Source: Branchiostoma floridae
Taxonomy: Eukaryota > Chordata > Leptocardii > Amphioxiformes > Branchiostomatidae
Direction of reading: 5' to 3'
Assembly (NCBI RefSeq): GCF_000003815.2
Contig: NC_049984.1
Location: 10,171,087 to 10,231,086 of the forward strand
Length of the DNA: 60,000 nucleotides
This document shows positions 14,501 through 20,509 of this stretch, in pieces. The position numbers were made by a program, and so were the translations under genes. Every line of letters begins with the position of its first letter. Position 1 is the first letter of the stretch. The notes under the pieces are model-generated. The model ran no database searches. It was not told the DNA's origin and was given only the letters and a program-made list of their open reading frames with translations.

Positions 14501-15345
14501 CAGAGCAAAATATTGTATGTTATTGTGATAAAGTAGCACTGCTTGCTTCTCGCTGCCGCTGCCATGTTAAATGTGACAAAGCTGCCGTTTCATCGAAGTA
14601 ATAATCTATATTCAATTCAATTCCCTGATGGCAGGAATCAAGAGCTGTATGTATGATCTAATTATTTTGTTGTTCAATTACATAATGGTGTGTGGTACAA
14701 ATGTTCATGTTCATTGAATGATACTATTATCAATAAACATAATAAGAAAATGTTGGTATTTTGGTGTCACAAACACTTTAAGGGTACCTTCCTGCTAAGT
14801 TTTCCTACAAGCTGTTTATTGTCCTAGGATGGAATTAAGCCATCTCGCATCAATATTGTGCTGCCCTACATTCTATGCCTTGATTCATCCCATTTTGTTA
14901 TTTTCTACCAGCGGCACTTGCATGGTATCTGAAGAAGAAGAAGACAGGCCTTTACTCAAGACCCTCTAGCAGGATAGGACCTTCTCCTCCTCCTTCAGAA
15001 CACACCTATGAAGATATTGCTCCCTACAAAAACCAAAAATACATTGACAGGCAAAAAACAGTAGATTGGTTGGCAAGGATGGACCCTTATGCTCGACCTC
15101 AATACGAAAACGAAGACCAGCAATCTGAAAGGCCATCAACTAGCATGTCTGATAGACCACGCTTTGAAAACGAAAGTGAGGGTGGTTCCTCGGTGGACCT
15201 AAGGAGGGGCATTTCCCCCATGAGCGATGTCGTGCAACCTGGAGGTCGTTCCATGGACCCTACTCGTCCTCTGTATCCCAACTTGCGTGACTCTGTGACC
15301 CCAAGTGATATTAAAATGAAGAGATTAGACCCTCAGTACTGGTAG
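1..15345 (+). CDS. Polydom/SVEP1-like modular protein with a C-terminal membrane anchor (25 exons, 5' end outside window)
   Basis: Joined exons: 1-191, 1232-1483, 1838-2080, 2255-2443, 2807-3436, 3645-3800, 4186-4347, 5067-5234, 5425-5498, 5807-5886, 6253-6407, 7075-7275, 7532-7605, 7832-7982, 8454-8567, 9003-9134, 9525-9736, 10134-10320, 10528-10749, 11218-12327, 12778-12887, 13018-13085, 13406-13590, 14068-14133, 14912-15345. Every junction has GT/AG ends and matching phase (mostly phase 1), and the sum gives 1,854 residues plus a TAG stop. Domain order is CCP, HYR, HYR, CCP, linker, GCC2/GCC3 x3, unassigned module, EGF x6, pentraxin, EGF x9, SEA-like, transmembrane, tail. The order up to the pentraxin domain is that of SVEP1 (polydom), an adhesive matrix protein that binds integrin alpha9beta1 in vertebrates. 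Here the protein is probably a type I cell-surface adhesion protein. The signal peptide and any VWA domain would lie upstream, outside the window. Orthology to SVEP1 is inferred from architecture only. Confidence 0.88.
371..525. repeat. Dispersed repeat family, copy 1 (copy 2 at 35118-35290)
   Basis: In the first visible intron, this segment shares ordered words with 35118-35290, including CAATGCAGCATCAGTAATC and GTGATTTAAAG, with small indels between. It has no coding capacity. It directly abuts the next inverted-repeat element, so both may belong to one composite repeat. Confidence 0.65.
523..736. mobile_element. Degenerate MITE-like element in first visible intron
   Basis: It begins ATTACTGTAACTCAC and ends GGAATTACAGTA, imperfect inverted ends. 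Internally CACCGTGAAAACCGTGAAC resembles the word CGCGAAAACCGCGAAC of the element at 9191-9422, so both appear to be members of one family of different age. Confidence 0.5.
933..1171. mobile_element. Inverted-repeat MITE family, copy 1
   Basis: The left end (ATAACGCTAGTTCACCTTTA then TTCGCAGTGTAACCT) is inverted at the right end (AGGTTACCCTGCAAATAAAGG), which also carries a short insertion before ACTAGCATT. The central part (GGATATTTAGGGATATCACG) is shared with copy 2 at 8097-8340, and a solo left end lies at 9768-9835. All copies are inside introns of the polydom-like gene. Confidence 0.75.
1232..2080 (+). CDS. Two exons: tandem HYR (hyalin repeat) domains
   Basis: Exon 1232-1483 (84 codons) and exon 1838-2080 (81 codons) are both phase 1-1 and each encodes one complete HYR domain of about 82 residues. 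The first shows the hallmark start ([10 protein letters not shown]) and the hallmark end ([19 protein letters not shown]). The second has SLEFCPDNV and a LGTHNIHC element with a more divergent end. HYR domains have an Ig-like fold and are thought to act in adhesion. Two HYRs followed by one CCP is the arrangement in SVEP1. Confidence 0.88.
2255..2443 (+). CDS. Exon: second sushi/CCP domain
   Basis: This is a symmetric phase 1-1 exon of 63 codons. It begins [13 protein letters not shown] and ends [11 protein letters not shown], with the internal cysteines and the glycine-tyrosine motif (CDAGYEF) of a CCP domain. The acceptor follows a TTTTTTTTCCATTTAG tract; the donor at 2444 is A|GTATGT. Confidence 0.88.
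2510..2560. repeat. TG dinucleotide microsatellite in intron
   Basis: About 25 uninterrupted TG units, in the intron after the second CCP exon. Confidence 0.95.
2807..3436 (+). CDS. Exon: 210-residue linker with two furin-type basic sites
   Basis: A single 630-base phase 1-1 exon links the second CCP to the cysteine repeats. It contains four early cysteines, then a strongly basic stretch. Two motifs fit proprotein-convertase consensus sites: RRRR (3004-3015) and RNKR (3127-3138). The segment after RNKR is rich in beta-branched hydrophobic residues ([14 protein letters not shown]), followed by an acidic part and two more cysteines. It is too interrupted by charge to be a confident membrane helix. 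Cleavage at these sites is inferred from the motifs, not shown. Confidence 0.8.
3645..5234 (+). CDS. Three exons: GCC2/GCC3 (ephrin-receptor-like) cysteine repeats
   Basis: Exons 3645-3800, 4186-4347 and 5067-5234 are each phase 1-1 and each encodes one 52-56 residue repeat of the form C-x-x-G-x-Y/S...C-x-x-C-x-x-G/D-x-Y-Q...C-x-x-C...G...S-x-x-x-C. Example pieces are [16 protein letters not shown] and [15 protein letters not shown]. This is the GCC2_GCC3 / Ephrin_rec_like family, present in one to three copies in polydom-type proteins. The one-repeat-per-exon layout indicates growth by exon duplication. Confidence 0.88.
5425..6407 (+). CDS. Three exons: unassigned module between the cysteine repeats and the EGFs
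   Basis: Exons 5425-5498, 5807-5886 and 6253-6407 have phases 1-0, 0-2 and 2-1, unlike the surrounding phase 1-1 exons, so together they form one folded unit of about 103 residues. It has an N-terminal hydrophobic beta-like run ([15 protein letters not shown]), a helix-like [15 protein letters not shown], and two cysteines near the end. I do not recognise the domain; a small SEA/ferredoxin-type alpha-beta fold is possible. The last exon begins at a tandem CAGCAG acceptor (see findings). Confidence 0.75.
6541..6841. mobile_element. MITE-like element, about 300 bp, in intron
   Basis: The left arm AAGGCAATTCAAACTCCACA is the near-exact reverse complement of the right arm ending GTAGTTTGAATTGCCTTT; about 28 bp match with two or three differences. 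Its right half resembles 28915-29080. No coding capacity. Confidence 0.65.
6955..7053 (+). repeat. Possible retroposon 3' tail in intron
   Basis: The segment ends AATAAAGTCAAAGTCAAGTC: a polyadenylation-like word followed by short GTCAA tandem repeats. That is typical of the 3' ends of some non-LTR elements. The 5' limit is unclear. Confidence 0.3.
7075..9134 (+). CDS. Five exons: EGF-like domains 1-6, mostly calcium-binding
   Basis: Exons 7075-7275, 7532-7605, 7832-7982, 8454-8567 and 9003-9134 encode six EGF-like repeats in tandem. Four begin with DIDEC or the close variants DINDC and NIDDC, and carry the consensus for calcium binding and Asp/Asn beta-hydroxylation (C-x-N/D...Y-x-C-x-C). 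Exon borders fall inside the EGFs after the sixth-cysteine loop (AGYAG, APGYTG), typical of calcium-binding EGF arrays. Consecutive calcium-binding EGFs form a stiff rod. SVEP1 also has six EGFs directly before its pentraxin domain. Confidence 0.9.
8097..8340. mobile_element. Inverted-repeat MITE family, copy 2
   Basis: This copy has well-preserved ends: CTAACGCTAGCTTACCC at the left and GGAGAACTAGCGTTATAT at the right, forming about 34-bp terminal inverted repeats that continue into GGGTAACCT/AGGTTACCC. The centre matches copy 1 at 933-1171. It lies in the intron between EGF exons 7832-7982 and 8454-8567. Confidence 0.8.
8733..8935 (-). repeat. tRNA-derived SINE-like repeat, copy 1 (diverged)
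   Basis: Read on the - strand, a tRNA-like head (GTTGAGCTCTTAGGTCTAA ... GGTAACTGGGACTGTG) is followed by CCAGTTCAATCCTAG and a tail containing CTTCAGAAGGGAC and GCTAGCAACTCC. The layout matches the better preserved copy at 32905-33115. It is in an intron. Confidence 0.5.
9191..9422. mobile_element. MITE-like element with ACTGTAAATGCA ends
   Basis: The left end TACTGTAAATGCATTTAA occurs twice in tandem (9191 and 9210), and its inverse TGCATTTACAGTA closes the right end. The inside is unusually CG-rich for an intron (GTCGCGAAAACCGCGAAC, TTCGCGGCGG). It lies directly before the first pentraxin exon. Confidence 0.75.
9525..10749 (+). CDS. Three exons: pentraxin / LamG-like domain
   Basis: Exons 9525-9736, 10134-10320 and 10528-10749 encode about 207 residues of a pentraxin (concanavalin-type jelly roll). 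Diagnostic pieces are [13 protein letters not shown] near the start, [13 protein letters not shown] (the pentraxin signature H-x-C-x-[ST]-W), the VFLNGNLA strand, and [20 protein letters not shown] near the end. A terminal cysteine pair follows. Pentraxin domains bind ligands in a calcium-dependent way. Its place directly after the sixth EGF is the position seen in SVEP1. Confidence 0.9.
9768..9835. mobile_element. Solo left end of the 933/8097 MITE family
   Basis: ACAACGTTAGTTCACCTTTA followed by TTTGCTGTGTTACATCC matches the left terminus of the two full copies, then diverges. No right end is present. Confidence 0.55.
11218..12327 (+). CDS. Single large exon: EGF-like domains 7-15 with an Asp-rich insert
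   Basis: One 1,110-base phase 1-1 exon encodes nine EGF-like repeats without introns, in contrast to the intron-split EGFs upstream. It starts [11 protein letters not shown]; most of the following repeats have the C-x-x-NPCxNxGxC style. The eighth repeat is expanded and is followed by a run of aspartates (12184-12219) encoded by repeated GAT codons, so its length may vary between alleles. In vertebrate SVEP1 this position is occupied by sushi domains, so this part is a lineage-specific replacement (inference). The intronless block may come from tandem duplication within an exon. Confidence 0.9.
12778..13590 (+). CDS. Three exons: SEA-like juxtamembrane module (tentative)
   Basis: Exons 12778-12887, 13018-13085 and 13406-13590 (phases 1-0, 0-2, 2-1) encode about 121 residues between the last EGF and the membrane helix. 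The sequence alternates helix-like and strand-like parts ([17 protein letters not shown], then [12 protein letters not shown]) and ends with a cysteine close to the membrane. Position, length and alternation fit a SEA domain. I see no clear G-S-V-V-V self-cleavage motif, so autoproteolysis is not supported. The fold call is inference; the exons are firm. Confidence 0.7.
14068..15345 (+). CDS. Two exons: transmembrane helix and 140-residue cytoplasmic tail
   Basis: Exon 14068-14133 plus the first codons of exon 14912-15345 encode one hydrophobic segment ([20 protein letters not shown]) followed at once by WYLKKKKTG, a classical stop-transfer signal. The tail contains YEDI, YENE (15103-15114), a related FENE (about 15163-15174) and YPNL (about 15274). 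YENE and YPNL fit the pY-x-N pattern recognised by GRB2-type SH2 domains when phosphorylated. The protein ends DPQYW with TAG at 15343-15345. The intron splits the membrane segment after 22 codons. Signalling through the tail is inferred from motifs. Confidence 0.85.
14362..14660. mobile_element. MITE-like element, about 300 bp, in the intron that splits the transmembrane segment
   Basis: The left arm (GGATCATAC...ACTCTTGATTCCTGCCA...AGGTAATTGAATT) is repeated as reverse complement at the right (AATTCAATTCCCTGATGGCAGG...CAAGAGC...GTATGATC), about 45 bp with few mismatches. The open frame across its centre is a by-product, not a gene. Confidence 0.75.
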
Positions 15346-16623
15346 TATAGATCTGCCTATCCTACTGATACTATGCCTATGTTAGTGTCACCTTTCAAAA
15401 AGGATTGCTGTGCACAATTTGGAAGAACTGCTTATTTGATGGAAATGCAGGATTTGTACATCGATGGTGCTGCCCTTACCACTGGTCATAAGGAATCAAT
15501 GTGAATATTGAAACTGATTCACAGAAACTGCGTAGCTAACAAATCAACATATGGAGGTGACAGAAGAGGGGGGGGCATTGATACAGAAATATAAAACACA
15601 AAAACAGAAATTCTACATGAGCTGTAACAAAAAAATGAAGACTGTTCATCTGATCCAAAAAAGTCACTCTGATATCCTCTTTCATCGTCTTTATCAGGTT
15701 TGTTCCTTTGAGTCAAACTGAAGAAATACTTACAGCTGAGGTTTGAGATTTGACAAGGGTCTAGACTGGCAAATCATAGCACAATCTAATAACCTATTTT
15801 TGCTGCTGTAAATAGCTTGTGTTAAAACCTAAGTATAGGATATATTTGCTGCTACTGAGAATTTGCTTTGAAATCATGATTAATTGAATGGAATACTAAT
15901 TCTATTATTTGTATTTACCAGAGTAAGCCATGACTTTTTATGACTGTAAATTGTGTTTTCTACCAATGACATGATACCTGTTATACTTGTTATACATTTT
16001 TGGAGTTCAAAGATTTGAACAAAACATATCTGTAAGAACCTTTTTGTGTTGCCAATTGGTGTAATTTTTTAATTACATGGTACTTACTTAATAGATATAC
16101 CAGGAGTATATATGATGATGTTTGTGTTAATCATATGCATGGCATCAAATGCACACACACAAAAAACACACACACAGAGATGTAGTCAAACTTATAACTT
16201 TGTTGGTTGTTTAAAAAAGCTGAGTTCAGTGTTGCTTTCTAGATCTAGTTTATATGATGGTCAGTCATATGGCCATTTAAACAAGAAGTCATACCATGTA
16301 TTTGTCATTTTGTGCTGGAATATTGCTTGGATTGTGGCATATTCTGATCATAACCCATCATAATATAGAAATCAACATGGTCTCTGTAATATGTAAAGAA
16401 AAACTCGGATATAAATTTTTCTTTACATATTACAGAGACCATGTTGATTTCTATATTATGATGGGTTATGATCAGAATGGGTTTACTCACATCATATGAT
16501 ATCATAAGGTATTAACGTTTTAGCATGAGTTCCCATCAAGAAGGTTTCAATGACACTTTGTATTGCATAAAGATACTCTGATAAAAATCTGTCATTTGTG
16601 CTGAATATGTTATAATGAATAAA
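15346..16623 (+). other. Probable 3' UTR of the polydom-like gene, with candidate polyadenylation signal
   Basis: After the TAG stop there is AT-rich sequence with no further coding frame. The first canonical AATAAA I found downstream is at 16618-16623, so the transcript may extend to about 16.64 kb. If so, it includes a CA-rich microsatellite (about 16151-16178) and the perfect inverted repeat at 16341-16478. An earlier non-canonical signal cannot be excluded. Confidence 0.45.
16341..16478. repeat. Perfect 63-bp inverted repeat with 12-base loop
   Basis: Bases 16341-16403 and 16416-16478 are exact reverse complements over 63 bp, separated by a 12-base AT-rich spacer (16404-16415). I compared the arms base by base. 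Outside the arms the symmetry stops. If transcribed in the 3' end of the gene it would fold into a long perfect hairpin. It could be a young MITE, a recent inverted duplication or an assembly fold-back artefact. Confidence 0.95.
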
Positions 16624-17560
16624 TTCTATAATTAATGAATATATAATTAACAATCATATCAATAATATGATTCATTAATTCTAGCATTGAATTGTTGACA
16701 ACATTTGCTGTGTTAAAGGCAATGTTATGTGGATGAAGTCACATATTGAAGCAATATTTGCTGTGATTACAATACTGCTTTTACCAAGTAAACTGTGACA
16801 CAATTTTTTCTCACTTTTTTTTTCAAATGATCCTCACAGGAAATATTTTAATGTATTTTAAATATGACATCACCATGTCACACATGCTTTCACTTGTTCC
16901 AGAAAATCTTAATGAGATTTGATTTATTCTGAATCAAAGTTGATTACTGTTACAGTAAATGCCAACCACAAAAATATGGACTTAAACAAATTCCCAAATG
17001 CCCAACTCCAATCTGTGCCAAGGCAAAGAATGTGTTTGTAAAACATGCCCCTGCGAAGAAGCTGCTAGGGAGCCCAACGTACCCTACTCTACTTGATCTT
17101 CCTGACATATTAAAAAAGCTAACAATCAAAACCCTAGCATATCCACGACAAATGATACAAAAATAAGTTCTAGTTCTACTGCAGTGCCAAGGTCAGTCCC
17201 TAGAGGTCCAAAGACCTTGACCGTCGTCACAATATCATCACAATCCTTCCGTAGCTTCTGCAGTTATGCTGACCAAAATATCCAGAAACACACACACACA
17301 CACATAACGTTACGTACACACACACGCACAAGTACGGTATACACTGTAAACCATAGCGCCGAAGCAGACTAAATTTACCAACACACACACATCATGGATC
17401 CTTTCGAAAACACCATCATCGTAATCGACAACCTCTTCGTCCCAAGAAGACACTAATTCATGCCGTCATGATCACTTTCAATGTGCTATCTAAGACACAA
17501 TGATCAACAAATACCTCCAAACCAAACGGGGCATCTCAACATCTCAAGATTGGGTCTGAC
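16624..17560. other. Intergenic AT-rich stretch with CA microsatellites; no gene seen
   Basis: It contains an imperfect AT-rich palindrome at about 16623-16695 (an 11-bp arm AATTAATGAAT repeated in inverse) and CA runs at about 17288-17326 and 17380-17392. I see no frame with coding character, except a 20-codon open frame starting ATG at about 17394, which is too short to call. Confidence 0.4.
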
Positions 17561-17582
17561 ACATGTACAATTTCGGTAGCAA

Positions 17583-17685
17583 TTTCCCGCGCTTAGGGTC
17601 AAGGGTCATGTACGAAGATTTCCCGCGCTTGGTGTCAAGGGTCAAATTCCGAGGGATGCAGATCAGAGAGAAGACGAGTTGTGTG
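17583..17685 (+). promoter_or_regulatory. Candidate promoter/first exon with duplicated E2F-like plus DR1-like module
   Basis: The word TTTCCCGC, which fits the E2F consensus, occurs at 17583 and again at 17619. Each copy is followed about 5 bases later by a pair of nuclear-receptor half-site words spaced by one base (GGGTCAAGGGTCA at 17596-17608, TGTCAAGGGTCA at 17633-17644). About 40 bases further on is a strong splice donor (G|GTAAGT, exon end 17685). This fits a small promoter and 5' exon on the + strand. Site identities are motif matches only, and no downstream coding exon is firmly linked. Confidence 0.3.
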
Positions 17686-17860
17686 GTAAGTTCAAGGAAA
17701 CATCAAGTTCATCAGTACGAAATATTTAATCTCACTTTGAGTGTTCATTTGTGTTAATCTGAGGGATGAGGATTAGTGAGTCATTGATCATTCTGAATAC
17801 TTAGAGTTAGACTCAGACACCTTGGAGATCTTATGATACAGGTATTGCAGGCTACATCGA

Positions 17861-18155
17861 ATGACTAGGCTTGAACTAATAATGATAAGACTAGGCAAAA
17901 TGATCACTGCAAAGGGATTGAGTACGCACCGTGAACGAATGAAGACCAAGACACAACTGGCAGACGCCTTCCAAGCATCAAGCAGTAACGTTACCAGGTA
18001 CCAACTTCCCGGACACACCAGCCCCCCACCCCAGGCCACCCACGGAAAGATGACCTCATGACAGAAAAACACAGCCTGGAGTCCAGCCCTGCCAGCAGGA
18101 TGGCGACTTCGGGAGCCAAAGCTAACAAGGCTGGACTTCAGGCTACGAGAAACAG
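17861..18155 (+). pseudogene. Coding-like fragment with an apparent frameshift, family unknown
   Basis: From the ATG at 17861 a 66-codon frame runs to TGA at 18061. Its second half has strongly GC-biased third positions (for example MKTKTQLADAFQASSSNV). About 10 codons before that stop, the coding character moves to another frame, which runs on through DDLMTEKHSLESSPASRMA and GAKANKAGLQATRN to about 18155 before entering a T-run. This looks like one former coding segment with a one-base slip. It could be a decayed retrotransposon ORF1 or an exon of an unrecognised gene starting at the candidate promoter 0.2 kb upstream. I do not recognise the protein. Confidence 0.3.
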
Positions 18156-18244
18156 ATTTTTTTTATGCTCTTTGTATCTTTAACACAAGACTAAAATTAA
18201 ATACTTGATGAAACGATACTGACAACATTGAGATATCAATCACC

Positions 18245-18250
18245 TTTATT
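18245..18250 (-). promoter_or_regulatory. Candidate polyadenylation signal for the - strand gene ending at 18371
   Basis: TTTATT on the + strand reads AATAAA on the - strand, about 120 bases downstream of the stop codon of the 696-codon frame. The distance and the canonical hexamer fit a short 3' UTR. If correct, this gene and the polydom-like gene are convergent, with about 1.6 kb between their ends. Confidence 0.5.
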
Positions 18251-18370
18251 GTTATCTTCAATCTCCACATAAAGCTGCAGTAAAAAAATCTCATAAGCAA
18301 TTACATCATGATATTCAATTTTAGCTAGGTCTGCACTCTGCACACTGTATAATGTGCACAGCAAACTGAA

Positions 18371-20461
18371 TCATTCATCAGCACAGCTAACCGCTCTAGT
18401 GGAAGATAAACGCCTATGTTTTCTTAGCTGTTCCAGACGCCTTATATACTCTTGTGGATCGTGGATTCCTGTTTGAGAATTATTGCTCTCACTACCCCAG
18501 CAGGTTTGATGCGGCTCTGTATCGGGCAGGTCCTGATCTTGGTTCATCTTAACTTTTCCGCACATCGATGACGTCATTGATAGAGCACGTAGACGACTGT
18601 GACTGACAGCTGCGGCAACAGATGACCGTGTCACCCTTCTTTCGTTATCACTTCTACCACTCTGAGAGTGCCTGTCACCCATAAACACATCGTCGTGCCC
18701 TTCAAAACCATTGTTCTTGTGACACCCACGCTCTATATCCTGAGCAGATGTTTTGAAACGCACGATATTTTGTGATCCCATCATTGTTTCTTGCAATCTC
18801 AATATTGTACCGTCTTTTTCTCTGTGTACATCTACCACATGGTAGCTAGCATGGAACGGATTTGGACTTGGTTGGGTGAAAGTATGTCGTCTGGTCGGTG
18901 ACATGGCTCCACGCTCCGCAGTAAGAAGATCGAGCAGTTTTCTTTTCCTTGTATTCACCTGTCCGACGTCGGGAAGGATGTCCCCAGGAGTTGTTTCTAT
19001 GGTGTGTCTACTCTCTTTATCCTCTTGTGCAGTTGTGTTTGGATCTACGACTGAAGTCGATGTTTTACTTGCTTTCCTTTGTTCCTTGCGACTTTTTGGT
19101 GCTTGGGAAATCAATGCCGTTCTCGTAACGTTAGGAGGTGCATCTTCTGTGTTTTTTGTTGCACGCTCACTCTCGACTTCTGGCACTAACACCCGGTCTC
19201 TGCTCGGGATAGATATTTCATAATCGTCCTGTGTTTGCGTACTGTTGTCCTTTTGCGATCGCTTCTTTGTTTTCTTCTTCCTTTTATTTTTCTTTTGTTT
19301 CCCAATGTTAACAGTGGTCGAATTTTCTTTTAGTTTGTCGAATTCGTAGTTGTTTACGTCTTCTGGAACAGCATTGATGTCAGTCTCCTTGTGCTGAGCG
19401 AGGTCGATGCCTCGCCTATCGTCTATCGGCACCGGTGATTGTTCCTTTGGTTGTAGTACACTGCTGTGCGTGACATCTGCAAGTTGTTCTTTTGACATGG
19501 AAGACAGCATTTTGTCTGGATTTTCGCCCGCAGGAACACACATGTACATCGACATTTGCTCGTCCATCTGAGATGTTCTGGTGTCAGCGTTGCCTTCATA
19601 TTGTTCTTTTGTCGAGGAGGCACTTGCGTCTAAGATCGGTTGGTGGTACAGTACGTCGACAGTTTCGTCTCCTGTACAATCGGTCTTCTTCGCAAATGGC
19701 TGATCACGTTTTGGTGTTCTGCTATTTTTGCCCCCATGAAGTTGATCTACTGGAAGCCCGTCGGTTATTGGCTGGTAGTTGTGCACACTGACAGGTTGCT
19801 GCTTTGTTATTGGAACAGAGTGCCTCTGTACAAGAGGCGGTAGACTTTCTACAGATGTCTGTGGGAGCACATTTGGCCGCGCTGCTAGGTCAAGCGGGGC
19901 GATTTTATTGAAGACGGTCCAGATATCTACTTTTACTGGTAAATTTGCATTGTCTAAGGTCTTTCTTGTAGCTCTCTCCTCAGCTGAGTGGATATTTCCA
20001 CTGATAGAGGCTTCTTGACGAACTTTAGAAGCAGTTGTGGTATTGCCACATGACACCGTCGCTTCTTGATAGTCGTCCTGATCACCAAAAGGCGTCGCGC
20101 TTCTTTTGGTTGTCTGTGATGAAACGGTGGGTTTGTTCTGGTCATTTTTCTGTTTCTGGGTTTGTTGAGCACTGGGAGGATGTTTTGACTCAAAGTCTAG
20201 TCTATTCACGTCTCTGTGGTAGCAGTAGTTGACAAGCCTGCTGATACCGATGCTGGCTCCAAATAGAATGAGAAGTAAGACCACAGCGCCGACTGCCTCG
20301 GGCAGCTCAAAGCCCGCGGCTGCTCCTGAGCGTACGGCCTGGGTTTGTGCTGTCACGTTTTGTGTGACGTTTGGCGTACCCGTATAACCATCAGTTGTGG
20401 TGACATTCTGGAATGAGGTCCCCGTGTTGTCTCGAGCTATGGATTCAAACAACAAGTACAT
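18371..20461 (-). CDS. Single-pass membrane protein with long charged cytoplasmic tail (terminal exon), family unknown
   Basis: A 696-codon frame runs from ATG at 20461 to the stop at 18371. Residues 11-50 are Thr/Asn-rich with three N-glycosylation sequons (NVT at 19, 31, 35). Residues about 55-73 are a hydrophobic helix (AVGAVVLLLILFGASIG), followed by SRLVNYCYHRD and about 610 residues of hydrophilic, presumably disordered tail. The tail has a lysine/arginine run (KQKKNKRKKKTKKR) resembling a nuclear localisation signal, and a more conserved-looking block with FHASYHVVDVHREKDGTILR. The first nine residues are not a signal peptide. An acceptor-like TTGAATCCATAG places a possible exon start at 20436 (phase 1), so the true N-terminus with signal peptide is probably in upstream exons. 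A TATA-like word at about 20499 offers the alternative of a local promoter. Codon use supports coding throughout. Confidence 0.75.
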   Translation of the reverse strand: MYLLFESIARDNTGTSFQNVTTTDGYTGTPNVTQNVTAQTQAVRSGAAAGFELPEAVGAVVLLLILFGASIGISRLVNYCYHRDVNRLDFESKHPPSAQQTQKQKNDQNKPTVSSQTTKRSATPFGDQDDYQEATVSCGNTTTASKVRQEASISGNIHSAEERATRKTLDNANLPVKVDIWTVFNKIAPLDLAARPNVLPQTSVESLPPLVQRHSVPITKQQPVSVHNYQPITDGLPVDQLHGGKNSRTPKRDQPFAKKTDCTGDETVDVLYHQPILDASASSTKEQYEGNADTRTSQMDEQMSMYMCVPAGENPDKMLSSMSKEQLADVTHSSVLQPKEQSPVPIDDRRGIDLAQHKETDINAVPEDVNNYEFDKLKENSTTVNIGKQKKNKRKKKTKKRSQKDNSTQTQDDYEISIPSRDRVLVPEVESERATKNTEDAPPNVTRTALISQAPKSRKEQRKASKTSTSVVDPNTTAQEDKESRHTIETTPGDILPDVGQVNTRKRKLLDLLTAERGAMSPTRRHTFTQPSPNPFHASYHVVDVHREKDGTILRLQETMMGSQNIVRFKTSAQDIERGCHKNNGFEGHDDVFMGDRHSQSGRSDNERRVTRSSVAAAVSHSRLRALSMTSSMCGKVKMNQDQDLPDTEPHQTCWGSESNNSQTGIHDPQEYIRRLEQLRKHRRLSSTRAVSCADE

Positions 20462-20509
20462 GTGACCATATGTCGTAAAAAGTCATTGTGTTTGAGGTTA
20501 TATAGGGCG

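Noticed and set aside
14338-14601. 87-codon + strand frame in an intron
   Set aside because: It lies inside the inverted-repeat element at 14362-14660 and has no coding bias.
16296-16505. Two open frames on opposite strands with nearly the same protein sequence
   Set aside because: They are both read through the perfect inverted repeat, which makes the strands identical; not genes.
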